This document shows, piece after piece, positions 1 to 12,384 of a DNA stretch of 64,000 nt. The notes under the pieces are model-generated. The model did no database searches and was not told where the DNA came from. It saw only the letters and a program-made list of their open reading frames with translations. Source of the stretch: Pardosa pseudoannulata. Lineage: Eukaryota > Arthropoda > Arachnida > Araneae > Lycosidae. The stretch spans positions 52,347,117 to 52,411,116 of the forward strand of contig CM063502.1 of the NCBI GenBank assembly GCA_032207245.1. The letters run 5' to 3'. Within the stretch, counting starts at the first letter, position 1, and the number at the start of each line of letters is the position of its first letter. A program made the translations under genes and the position numbers.

Positions 1-16
1 TCTTCACAATCGCTGA

Positions 17-166
17 CCGGCGGCCAAGGGTACACACGATGCAGTTGCACTACTAAATGCTCAACAAATCGCTGCAGATGTGAAAATAACAAACTCCTGT
101 GCAATTCGAAATATCATAAAAGTTCATCTTGTTCTAACAAGTGATGATACCGATAATTTTCTGTAA
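17..166 (+). other. short open coding-like segment at window edge
   Basis: After an in-frame TGA at 14-16 the frame stays open for 49 codons to a TAA at 164-166. The translation has balanced composition (for example AVALLNAQQIAADVK), unlike the Lys/Ile/Asn-rich noise around it, and AATAAA follows at once at about 165-170. There is no ATG near the start. It could be the 3' end of an exon or a mobile-element relic entering from upstream. The family is not recognised and chance remains possible. Confidence 0.2.
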
Positions 167-3100
167 TAAACTAATTCAGTAGATAATGTGATTATCTTTT
201 TGCTTGTATGTTTTCTCCAAGGGAGAGGAAATTTTCATAAGAGAGCAGGAGGTTTCTGGTTCTGTGAGATCCTTACTCAATAAAACTTCAGACTACAGCC
301 CACCTAGGGCCACTGTAGCTTCTTGGCCTTTGTTCCGAAGGACGATCCTAGGCGCCTAAGAGGGGCGGATTCGTCGAAAATCTCCTCTGTGGCAGCTACA
401 ATGTGATTATCATTAGCATTACGGTATACAAATACCCAAAATTTGCTCATGACCTTTTTCTTCTGACTTTGGCCGATCGTCCCATGCCAACATATTTATG
501 GCTTCTAAAACATAAGAAAATAATAAAAAGCGTTAAATATTTTATTTTCAATTTCAGTAGAGAAAATTTAATCCGCGCGCTGATTCGCTGAAATATATTT
601 AATTACATTAAGAAATACAAATCTTTAAAGTAACAAAAAGTAAATAAAATAAATAACATATGCTCCAAAAGTATTTTTCTCAACTTTTAAGTTTTCTAAT
701 TGATTCTTGGAATAATAATGAGAAAAAGTTGAAAACTAAAACAATTTCTCACATTTACAGTATCAGAACGTTAGATATGCGAAATTATTCCAATCAATTA
801 CAATTTAAGTTGTTTCTTTTAAATACTAAATTTTTTAACGGAGGGAAAAGTATTATTAACATGTTTGGATTTTCACTGGAGCTTAATAAAAAAAGATCAT
901 TGAATAATTTATAATCCCAGTTTAAGTTACTTTTAAATATCCTATGAGAGTGCATGAAGAAATACGTAAATGTATTTCAAAAATCCAACCCTCTAGTGAA
1001 AAGGTTTTTATTATTTTAATGTCTTAATTACAATTTATCGCTTTTCTTAGTATTTTTTTTCCGTTAAACGACATGAAAAATGCATGTGCACTTTTAAAAG
1101 CTAAGAAATCGTAGAAAATAATCTTTATATTTCCATACACACATAATTCTCAATCTTTAAATAAAAAATTATTAATCTGTAATTATGGTAACTTTTAAGA
1201 TTGATTACTTTTAAAAGCGTTATTAGAACAAAGAGAGGTTCTTAAATTTAAAAAAAAAAATATTTCACGGACTCTTAATTTCTAAGTTTCATTACCCTCT
1301 TTAAGGATTTATATGCAATTCCTTTAGGCAATACATAAATAAGTTTCTAGAAAATCTCAAGAAAATTTTGATATTTCTCTGGGAGTTTTGAGGAGAAAAT
1401 ATATAAGGGTATAATAAATACATCAATGACATGACGTCTCATAAACTATGAAAAGCTGTACATACATAAAACCACATTTTAAAAAGATTTTCACATTTGG
1501 AATTTTATTTAACTTGAAATACTAAAATATCTATATTTTTACAACGTATTGTTTATTTCAATTATAAAGCATTGAAAAACATAAATGAAATGAGAAAACA
1601 GTAGTTTCAATAGATAATATTTTTTTAAATCTGAACACTTTCTTGAAACTATATATGGTTCTACATCACAGTCAGCTTTGATTCCTTGATATAAAATCCA
1701 GTTTTACACAACAGTGGCATCAATTTCATGGTAAATGAAGAAATTCCATATAATCAACAACCGTTTTTAAATTTCAGTGGCTGTTTCTAAAAGCCATAAA
1801 GTATAACTAGCCTCAGAGCTTTAATTCAAGTGTTAATAAAAATGACAGTTGTGGTACTTTTAATTAAATGATAAACAACTGAATGAACTGATAACTAATA
1901 CCTTCTAATTATGATATGGCTTAGAATCAGATAATAGGAAAATAATTATCAAATGTGTTGATTTACTTCCTTATTTTTTTAGACAGCATATCAGTATTAT
2001 AAAAGTATTATAATATCAAAAAAATAATTATCAAATGTGTAGATTTACTTATTTATCTTTATAGCAAACTTTATAAGATAAAGAATTTATACTAGTTATC
2101 AAGTGAATTTTGAGAAACAAGCTTTTTAGATGCATTTATTGGTTCAATACTTGGTTTTTCAGATCTATTTGTCTATAAACATTGGTGTGTGTGTATGTTT
2201 TATTGATAGCTGCTTTCGAGTGTATTTTTTTATCTTTCTCTATTTTTAATTTCAGTTACAAATAATATTTTCTTGTATTTTTATGGGACAGTATGGTTAT
2301 AAGAACCTTTAAATACTGATTTAAATAACAAAATAATCGCTCTCTTTAGGTCGCAGTTCATTTTTATGTGTAAAACACTCAATCTCTGTAATAGATAGCA
2401 GCTTAATAGATATAATTGTATATCATGTGGTAATTACAGTTTTTAAAATGGTTAAAAGTAAAAACATTAATACTATAAATTCCTCTTCGTGTTTTCTCGA
2501 AATGTAAGCTTGCTTAATATTGAACAAATCTAACTTCGCCTTTCTGCCAATAGTTTTAGTAAAAAAGATTGTAATCTAACAAGATTTATTAAAAGAATTG
2601 TTGAATTGGATACAAATAAGGATGTTGGCTATTTTTTAATATTTCTAGGATATAGAAAAATCTAATCAATATTTTCAATTATGTCAAAGATTATCTTGTT
2701 TGTATAAAGTATCAAATATTCATCTTATTCAGAGACTAAAAGTATTCAGAAAATACCATATAAAGCTAAAGAAAATGAAGTAGGGTAACTTAAATCCTAG
2801 ATTACTTACAAAATGAAGCGTAGAATAATGCTATTCTTTCAATAACAATTATCCTACGTCTGTAATTAGAAAAGAAGAGACTATTAGTGTAAGCAGAGCC
2901 TCAATTTTGAATTGCCTCAAGTCCTAAAAGAAACGTCACGGCTTTATTAATAGTTATCAGAAAACGAAACGTAGCACGATCTGGGCCCGTAATATATTAA
3001 AGAAAAAAAGAATAAATTTTCCATAAATTGTAAAATTCTTCTTTTTTGAGCAACTTTACTTTCAAAACAGACTTCGTGTAATTATATATTAGTACAAAAG

Positions 3101-3224
3101 AGTAAGTATTGTTTCCTGATTTACTTATTAATACTTTTTAAAAATTCTAATACAGAGCACAGAATTTTCAATTTAATGACATATAACAACCCAAAATATA
3201 TCTTATACATTTTTCAAAATAGTA
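167..3224. other. AT-rich sequence without recognised gene
   Basis: Mostly A/T-rich unique-looking sequence. A richer patch at about 241-400 contains two CCTAGG-type motifs (near 303 and 347) but no recognised family. A short direct duplication near 1941 and 2023 (AATAATTATCAAATGTGT, period 82) is visible. The small open frames at 403-591 and 660-914 have the composition of random AT-rich DNA. Confidence 0.5.
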
Positions 3225-3750
3225 TAATTTGAAAGCGGCTAGCTCGCCGCCGTTATTCTATTCAAAGCTGACAATGAGGAGCATGTACTGATAAAACTTA
3301 ACAGAGCCTAACTTCAAAACCCTCAGAAAAATTAACTTACTCTAAAAGATGCGTCAACTAAAGGTATATACTTTCAAATTATTTGTTTCATGGCTGTCAG
3401 ATGTTTAAATATAATTTAAAACCTACTAATCTTCTTTTCCTTTGTTCGAGACTTATGAACTAGCTACCAAACATGACGTTTGGATGTCAGGAAAATATTT
3501 AACTGTTCCTTTGAAGTAAAGTCACAGATTGAACGTAAAACTACATTTCCTTAAAAGCACAAATTTAGTTTTAATATAAAAATCCTTTCTTAACAGCGTA
3601 ACTGACCACAAATTGCTTTTTATTGTGAAGTATATCAATTCATCTTATTTTATCAGTTAAAATAATCAAATGTTACAGTGATTTACCGCAGCCGTAACGC
3701 TATTCCTTTCCTCTTATAAAAATATAGTACTTTAAGAAATTTCTTAAAGG
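3225..3750 (+). repeat. left arm of long inverted repeat (fold-back structure)
   Basis: This arm is the reverse complement, with substitutions and small indels, of about 5410-5875. Anchors in register are GATGCGTCAA at 3348-3357 against 5761-5770, AACTGTTCCT at 3501-3510 against 5601-5610, and GTGATTTACC at 3678-3687 against 5476-5485. The arms are separated by about 1.65 kb, so the whole could be a fold-back or long-TIR DNA element of about 2.65 kb, or simply two inverted copies of a dispersed repeat. No target duplication was identified. A GC-rich near-palindrome lies at about 3235-3250. Confidence 0.7.
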
Positions 3751-3892
3751 ACATTCAATAAAACACTTCTATAAACTACAGATTATCAATTAATATATAA
3801 ATATTTAACTAAATTTCAAGAAATCACTTTTAATTTTTAATTTTTATTTTCAATTTAAAAAGTAGTGTACTTTAATAATAGTTATTATCGTT

Positions 3893-4412
3893 GTTAATTC
3901 CTTAAAGTCAATTGAAAAAGAAGAATTTATTTGCCTAAGGTAATTTACGAATTTTCGAAAAATAGTCCTCAGTAGTTTTAAAAGACTATTTTTTCTTTTA
4001 CTTTTAATGAAAATTTTTATTATTATGAAACTAGTTATTTATAATACTATTACCTACCTTGGTATTAGGAAGTTCAGTATTCCCTTTTAAAGTCAAAATT
4101 AAAATACTTTATTAAAGTAAATGAAAAATTATATTTTATTATATGATCTAATTAATTCCTAAAAGTCAATTGAAAAAGAAGAATTTATTTGCCTAAGGTA
4201 ATTTACGAATTTTCGAAAAATAGTCCTCAGTAGCTTTAAAAGACTATTTTTTCTTTTACTTTTAATGAAAATTTTTATTATTATGAAACTAGTTATTTAT
4301 AATACTATTACCTACCTTGGTATTAGGAAGTTCAGTATTCCCTTTTAAAGTCAAAATTAAAATACTTTATTAAAGTAAATGAAAAATTATACTTTATTAT
4401 ATGATCTAATTT
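3893..4412 (+). repeat. tandem duplication, 2 x 258 bp
   Basis: Two nearly identical consecutive copies. The marker GTCAATTGAAAAAGAAG starts at 3907 and again at 4165, giving a period of 258. Both copies run to a TTATATGATCTAAT motif. Only a handful of differences are visible, so the duplication is young relative to the flanking inverted arms. A weaker, diverged third copy is suggested at about 4795-4860, sharing a CCTCAGTAGTTT motif. The array is in the spacer of the fold-back structure. Confidence 0.9.
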
Positions 4413-5409
4413 TTAGATTTAAAAAAAATCAGTGTATCCAAATTTCTGTGTCATTTGCTTCTGTTTGCTACTAGATCTTCAATTTGAACTTTTTCTCCAC
4501 TTACGGAAATGTAATAATTTGAAACTATCTCATTTATTTCCTAAATTAATATTTTTTTAATGAAGCTTTCTAATTTATTCTAAAAAAATTCTAAAAATTA
4601 CTTCTGAAAATATGTAGCAAATAGAAAAATATATAAATAATCGACTAAGTTTCCATAAATGAATTTAAATACTTTTCTTTTATCTCCATGATTAAAAAAT
4701 TTAATTAAGTCCCAATTTTGTGAAGTCCTAAAGACAAATCACGAATTATATTTGATCACAATGACTAATTTCTGAATTTAATAAAGTAAAAAAAAACCTC
4801 AGTAGTTTAAAGTAAAGTTTTCTTTTCCTTCTACAGAAAATGTTTATATTATACAAACATGCCAAAAATACGTCGAAATGCTTTAGCAGAATCCTCTAAT
4901 AAATTTCATTCATCAAAATTTTCTACTTAATCATGTCTGCTAAAAAATGAAGATTAATTACGGTACTTTTATTTACGCTGCATATACTTAGTTATAATTT
5001 TCTTTCTTTGTACATAGATAATATGACAACCATGAAAAATGTTTAATATAAATCTCCATACAATTTTTTCTTGATTAATTATTTTTTAAGGATACTAATT
5101 TCAACGGTTATGTTATTTCTTATAATTATATAATAAATTGGCTGATTTCAGCTATCCTTTATATACTGTTCATTAATTTTATTTAAATAAAAATACTTTA
5201 TTTTTCTTTTGAATATTATATAAATATAATTTTACCTTTAATGGTAATTTTTATAGAATTTAATTTGGATTTTTCTTTTTATAAAATATTACTTTAAAAT
5301 ATACTAAATTAAATAATATGTATTACAGATTTATTTTAAAATCTTAACATTTTATTGTTAAACACAATTAATTAAGTGAATCGAAAATATTTTATACATT
5401 ATTCTATGA

Positions 5410-5875
5410 TGTATAAAACAGTAATTTTGAAGTACTGTTCTTTTATAAAAGAAACGGAATTACGTAGACTGCTGGGGTAAATCACGATAGCAGGAGTATT
5501 TTAAATTATAAAATTAGTTGAAATGTTATACGTCACAAGTCTACACAATCCATGAATCAAGGTAACGTAATATTGCATTCAATCTGTTACTTTACTTCAA
5601 AGGAACAGTTAAATATTTTCCTGTCATCCAAATGACAGTGTTTGGTAGCAAATTCATAAGCCTCAAACAAAGGAAAGGAAGATTATCTATAGTAGCTTTT
5701 ACACTATATCTAAACATTTGACATCTAAGAGACAATTAATTTGAAACTAGATAACTTTGTTTGACGCATCTTTAAGAGTAAGTTCATTTTTTGTTGTTTT
5801 TTCAGTGCTTGCAGTTCATTGTCAACTTTGAAAGGAATAATGCCTATGGGTTGCTTTAAAATAATGCTATTTTTA
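5410..5875 (-). repeat. right arm of long inverted repeat (fold-back structure)
   Basis: Inverted partner of the arm at 3225-3750. The best-matching stretch is about 5575-5775. Homology continues inward to a TTTATAAAAGAA motif near 5441 and outward to a GGAATAATGC motif near 5836. Confidence 0.7.
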
Positions 5876-6005
5876 AAAATTTGTAAGCTCAATTTAGATT
5901 GTTATAACTCATTATTTAAAATATTGTCTTTACTAAAAATAAATTACGATTTTTACTAATAACAAATTTTAAAAAATTTTATATTTTTAAATAATTTATA
6001 ATATG

Positions 6006-6007
<2 letters not shown>

Positions 6008-6092
<85 letters not shown>
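6008..6092. repeat. (TA)n microsatellite
   Basis: An uninterrupted TA dinucleotide run of about 85 bases. Confidence 0.97.
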
Positions 6093-6093
<1 letters not shown>

Positions 6094-6729
6094 CCTTAAC
6101 CTTATACTATAATTTAATATTAATCTATCAATGATGTCATATTGGTTTAAAATCTGTCAACTATTTACCTTTTAAGTTAAAATAATAACTTTAAAAAACT
6201 ATTACAGTTATTATACATTTATATAATCAATATACAATAATAGCAATTAAAGTGGTTTGCAATTTTAAGACAATTATTTTTTCTGTCATAATTTTAACGA
6301 GTTCTTAAGATAATAACTGAATTTTATTTTAATGTATAAGATATATCACTTAATTAAGAATGACCATACTTGATGAGTAAAAATGGTACACACTTCTGAT
6401 GAAAATAATTTTTAAACCATTCATAATAATGGCTTTTGAATAAACTAATATTTTATTGAGTAATTTAAGCCACTTTTGCAGACATATATTGCTAATAATG
6501 CGTTACTCATTAAATTAAATTGATTTAAAACACATTTAGTTTCGAATGTCCACTTTCACCGTAATTGTATTCCTTATTTAAACCTATTATTATGTCGAAA
6601 GTAATAAACACTAAATTAAAGTTTTTTTACTCATTTATTTTCTAAGAAGTGTTTTAAAATATAAAACGGTTTTAGTCTCCGATCTTTCAGTTCTGAGTCA
6701 GATACCAATCTACAATATATAAAAATTTA

Positions 6730-7620
6730 ATTATGTACATTATAGGGCACGCAGTTATCGAAAATCTGAATAAGATCAATATCTCTGTTTTAATTGCTGT
6801 CTCAAATCAATCTATATAAATTATTATAATTGATAGTATGAGTAAAAAATTATAATATAAAGTATAGATCGCTATCATTAAAATATAGGAAGAAAATCTG
6901 TCATACTACACAATTTTTGAATCAAGAAGGAAAAAAATAAACCTGCATCAACCATATAACTTATTTATCCATGTCAGGACAAGAAGGATTATGTGAAGAT
7001 TGATATTAAGATAACAATCATATAATTTAAATCTAAATAAGATAACAGTGACAGTCCTAATTTTGTGAGTTATAAAACACATATTTATCGAAACTCAGAC
7101 TAAGAATCTTAAATATACATTGATTTCTGCCTCCAAACAGTATTTATAAATTATTATAAAAAATAATGCATAGAAAATAAATCTCTATAAATATAGATGT
7201 TGCTTGTACTAAAACATTACTGCAAGAATATCTAAAAAATTATACTTTATATTCGTCAACATTTATTATACTTAACAAGTCGTAGTTAAGAAAGAACATA
7301 TTAAGGAAAATATTAAACTCGCAATTTATAATAGTTACAGCTCTATTTTTTATATTATAAGAACACATTTATCAAAACTCTGAATAAAAACATTATCCGT
7401 TAGTTACTATCACAAAATAATAGTTTGTAAAGTATAATACACAATACTATATGATACATAGGAAAAATATAATACACAAGAAAACTAATTGTTATAAAGT
7501 ACATCTTGATTTCATTAAAACATCATTCCAGGAAAAGCTCAAAAATAATATTTTTAATCGAAAAGAAAAAAAAACTTTATATGCATCAACACTTAATATA
7601 TTTAACTAAAATATATTAGG
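6730..7620 (+). repeat. decayed tandem array, about 3 units of ~300 bp
   Basis: Three diverged blocks recur in the same order. An ATTTATC(A/G)AAACTC-like motif occurs near 6756, 7084 and 7366. It is followed each time by an AA(A)CTTTATATGCATCAAC-like motif (near 6940, 7240 and 7580). Spacing is irregular (about 328 and 282 bp). The copies are too eroded for exact borders. Confidence 0.5.
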
Positions 7621-7661
7621 CGGACTCAAGAAGGGTATTTCAGGAATGTTATATAAACAGA

Positions 7662-7913
<252 letters not shown>

Positions 7914-7914
<1 letters not shown>

Positions 7915-9300
7915 GAATGTTTTGCAAAGAGATGAAATATATGTTTTTCTTTATTGATACACATAACAAGTAGTTTGGAATATATAACAATGAAGACTTG
8001 ATAGAAATTATCTGTTTATCACAAAAGGTCATAGAATCCCAAAAATGAAAATGAAACGCTGCTTTAATTCATTCCCGAAAACAAAATTGATTTTTTTCCC
8101 CATTTTTCCTTATCTAATCAAGTTATGACACGTTTCCAGTTTATTCCTCATCCAAAAATACAAAATATAATTGCAAATGCCTCTGAAAATAAAACTGGGT
8201 ATAAAAATTTATCACTATCAATGGTAAAATGTAATGTTTGGCATAGTTCCCAGAAAGATTTTCATCTTCTCCGCTTTCCGATATAAATAATTCTTTTCAA
8301 ATATTCAAAGAAACGTGTATAACGATAGGTTTTGGAATCAGACACGAATTCAAAATATCTTAGAATAAGAAAATAGCGGAATCCATTTATTCATGCGTAA
8401 AACTGGTATAAAATTTGGTATGAATATTAATCCTTCTATTTCAGTTGAAACTCAGATTCAATCAATTAATAAATTTTTGATACGCATTTTTAATAAAGTT
8501 TTCTTTTAGAGGAGACAAATTTCAATTTCTGCTTGAGTATTTGAAATCAATCTGAATTTTTATTACTTAAAAATAAATAAAAGTGTTACATGGTTGCATT
8601 GAGGCTTATTTGTTACAGAATTTAATGTACTAATATATTATTTTAAATAAAATATTTTAGCATTTAAAATTATTTTCTTTTCCTAGATTAAAATTGTGCA
8701 CTCAAAATTATACTGTTTTATGCTTACGTTAAGATGCATTTTAGAATATTTTTGAAAATGCATAATTTTCTTTAAATAATTTACTTTTAATATCAAACAT
8801 TATAACCAACCTTATCTAGAAACTCTCAGCCAAAATACAATTTGAGAAAAAAATCTCAATTCATATTTAAAGTATATAGTTTTCATAATATAATCATATT
8901 ATTTCATAATATAATATTTTCAGTATATAAATTTTCATAAATTAAGCTCAATTTATTCTACATAATCAAAAATCCACATAATTTTAGAAACACTTATATT
9001 AATTTTAGTTAAAAAAAAGTAGCTGTCACGTTAATTTTAACAAGCCGTTACTTATACAATAAACTGACATTAAGAACAACCAGTTTCCTCAAAATCCAAC
9101 CCTAAAGTGCTTTCAATTGTATATAATTTTATGAATATTTTATTATTAAATGTAAGTTTATAGGAGTCTAGTATCTTCGACTAGTACCACGACTTGTGAG
9201 GTTTTGTCTTACTTCACTTGACTAAAGATTGAGCAAACGTGTTTCGTCTAGCTTCATTAAAGGATCAAAAATGTAATCTGGATACAAATTGCATTGAAAT
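7914..9300. other. AT-rich sequence without recognised gene
   Basis: No coding-like frame, RNA gene or clear repeat was seen. The stretch is A/T-rich with short homopolymers. Confidence 0.5.
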
Positions 9301-9304
9301 TTGA

Positions 9305-9517
9305 AATTCTGTAGTTAATTTAACAAATCTTTTCTTGGAAAAACTGGATGAGGTTTTGAAGAAAAAGAACAATCCTGAGATAAGGATTAGGTGTAGAGAA
9401 AGGCTCATGGGAAGTACAATTCAAGGAACATTAAACTTACTAAAGAGAGTTCATGTTTAAAGCAGAACAAAAATACATGATGATGACCCTAAAGAAATTC
9501 CAATTCACTACGATTAG
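9305..9517 (+). pseudogene. unrecognised coding-like fragment with one in-frame stop
   Basis: The frame is open from just after a TGA at 9302-9304 to a TAG at 9515-9517, broken once by a TAA at 9458-9460. The translation looks strongly protein-like, with an amphipathic charged stretch (LEKLDEVLKKKNNPEIRIR), then RCRERLMGSTIQGTLNLL, and after the broken codon an acidic DDDPKEIPIHYD end. It has no start codon and no obvious splice borders. The product is not recognised. It may be a fossil exon or the C-terminal tail of a mobile-element or duplicated host protein. Its last codons overlap the start of the 237-bp tandem array, so the array seems to have been amplified from sequence spanning the stop codon and 3' flank. 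Confidence 0.4.
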
Positions 9518-10199
9518 TAATTCTATTTGTAAAGTGTAAGATACTATCGTAAAGAATGTTGTTAAATCAAAAGCAATGCTAGCAGTCTAACTTACGTTGA
9601 TCCTAGAACTACCTACCCTAAACTGTTATATTTATCACGGTTGGATAAACCAGATATATTCTTTTTCTTATCATCTTTCACAGACAGCACATAAATAGGG
9701 AACAAACACACAAATTGTATACATATCGTTAACATTCCCATTCATTACGATTAGTAATTCTATTTATATAGTGTAAGATACTATCATATAGGATGTTGTT
9801 AAATCAAAAGCAATGCTGGCAGTCTAAGTTACGTTGATCCTAGAATTACCTACCCTAAACTGTTATATTTATCACGGTTGGATAAACCAGATGGGTTCCT
9901 TTTCTTATCATCATTCACGGATAGCGCATAAATAGGTAACAAACAAACAAATTATATACAATTCGTTTACATTCCCATTCATTACGATTAATAATTCTAT
10001 TTATATGTAAGATACTATCATATAGGATGTTGTTAAATCAAAAGCAATCCTAGCAGTCTAAGTTACGTTGTTCCTAAAATTACCTACCCTAAACTGCTAT
10101 ATTATTTATCACTTTTGGATAAACCAGATAAGTTCTTTTCTTATCATCATTCCCAGACAGCACAGAAATAGGGAAGAAACACACAAATTGTATACAAAA
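9497..10199 (+). repeat. tandem array, 3 x 237 bp
   Basis: Three consecutive copies share the marker CGATTAGTAATTC or CGATTAATAATTC at 9511, 9748 and 9985, an exact period of 237. Each carries AAATCAAAAGCAAT, CCTACCCTAAACTG and a GGATAAACCAGAT motif in the same order. Differences are mostly substitutions and short indels. Copy 1 includes the end of the coding-like fragment upstream. Confidence 0.92.
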
Positions 10200-12384
10200 G
10201 CCTGATAAGACAGCCGAATAATAATACTGCATAAATACTTCTTACAAGAAACAAAACGAGAAATTGTCATGTCAAAAGATATATCTGCCTGCAGCCCTGG
10301 CTGTCATAAATAAAGTAGGCTGTTTAATTCCGCTTAGTTCTTAATTCAAGCTACTTGTCTACCGTACAGAGACTACTTAACTTGCCTGAATGTGTGAAGA
10401 AAGTGTATGCTTAACTGTTTACACGATGCAAGAAAAATATTCTATTTACACAGACCTATCTACATGATCCATGGAAATCTTTTAATATTATATTCAACCA
10501 ATAGTTAAGTAATCTTTATGCACTTGCAAAGAAACACCTATAAGTAATTTTATTTTTAAACTTAGTTTATAAGGGAACTATCCACTATTATATTTTTTTT
10601 TAATTTTACTATAAATAAACCATGATAAAAAGTTTTCTACTGAAACACTAAACTGATTTTCACCGAAGAATTAAGCAAAATTAGTATGCAGTAAACATAA
10701 AAAAAGTTTTCTTTAATTTCCTCGCAGGTTAATCCATCCGTGTTTGTTTGTAATCCATAAACAAGTAAATTAAGAGATAAGAGCTAACTGAAAAAAATAT
10801 TTTAAAAACTTGAACACTTCCTGCAAATCTCTTGTTAAATAAGTACCCGATTATAAAATTTCTAAAATTAAATTTACTTATAACAAGTTATAATACATTA
10901 TGGAGTTAATTAAATTATTTTACCTTATGATTAAATTGATTTCACCCCATTTGCAGAAGAAAAGTATTAGCTTATTAAAACTATAGCATTTAATTTGACT
11001 TTATACATATATATATACACTATATTTCACTTGAACACTTGGAGCGGTTCTTGCTGAGCCATTTTCGAAACGATTTGCTGAGTAAGCATACTAACAATTA
11101 ATTTTAGGGTTTTGATGGTCATTATATTAAGACTGTTGACGGGCCGATTAACATTCCTGCATTATAAACGACTTATGTATCCACAAAGCCACCTTGTGAT
11201 ATGTTATATACTAGTACATACCTATTATATAGTACCTATCAGTTTTATTCCAGGTGAATATTATGCTGTATAACTATTATTTACAAAATATGCTCTTTAT
11301 CAGTATTGTGTTTTCATAAAGAGATAACTATTAATAAATAGTAATAACTCTGTTTGCCCCAGGATAAATATACTTACAAAAGTATATTCAGATAGCATCA
11401 AAACTAATTAAAAATCCTTTTCGAAATCAGAACTATATAAGTAGCTGGATTTATTTAGTGCTTTCAATATGTATAGCAATATTTAAAATAATTCTTTGAA
11501 CTAAAAGATTTAAAATTATTTTGTTCAGGATAATGTTACAACTGCTTTAATTATTTTAAAATAGATACCTTTCAGTGAAAAACTACTAATTTTTTCATAA
11601 ATTGATATTAAATATATACGAAAGTAACTTCTATTTATAGCTGTTTAAGATTCCTGTGTCATTTCAAATGAATAAGTAATTTTATTTAAAATAATTTTAC
11701 ATTACAATGTGTTCTATGGAAGAATTTCTAATTTTAACCAAAAGCGTTTCATTTTTCTTACATTATATTAAATTTTATTATTAGATTTTTTCCAGCCGAA
11801 AAAAACATTTTGTAAATCCCTTATAACAAATGGTACTTCATTTGCAATTGATATTTATCAAGATTTTAAGTGAAACTTAATGTACATTTATACTGAATTT
11901 ATATAATCAAAATTGACTATATATTTTTAAAGATTGAAAATAAAATTAATAATCCGATGTTACTTTAATACTCTTTAAATAGAACTCAAGTTTATAGAGT
12001 AAATAAAAACCACAGAAGAAAAATTACTATCCGTCAAGTTCCTTTAAAATTATATATGGCAAACATTCTTTTGTAATTTAACGCTAGAAAGTATATAAAC
12101 TAAGTCTATGTCATAAATGATGATAATTAATTATACATTTCTTGGGGTTTTAAGGAAAGGAGTTAAAGCTGAAAATTTACTATATTTACCTACCATTAGT
12201 GTAAAGGCATGATTAAAAGCACAGAAATATTTTGCGAAAAAATATACTCTTCTAAATCAGACATGAAATTGTATTTTGGGGAGCGAATAACTCTTGCTCA
12301 AACGTAGGTTCCGGGTTTGTTTCAAGTTATTGGACGAAAGATCGAAAGACGGGTATTAATCCATGGAGCTTAATATCAATTAAA
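10200..12384. other. AT-rich sequence without recognised gene
   Basis: No convincing coding region, RNA gene or repeat was seen. A slightly less AT-rich patch lies at about 11040-11200, without a protein-like frame. Confidence 0.5.
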
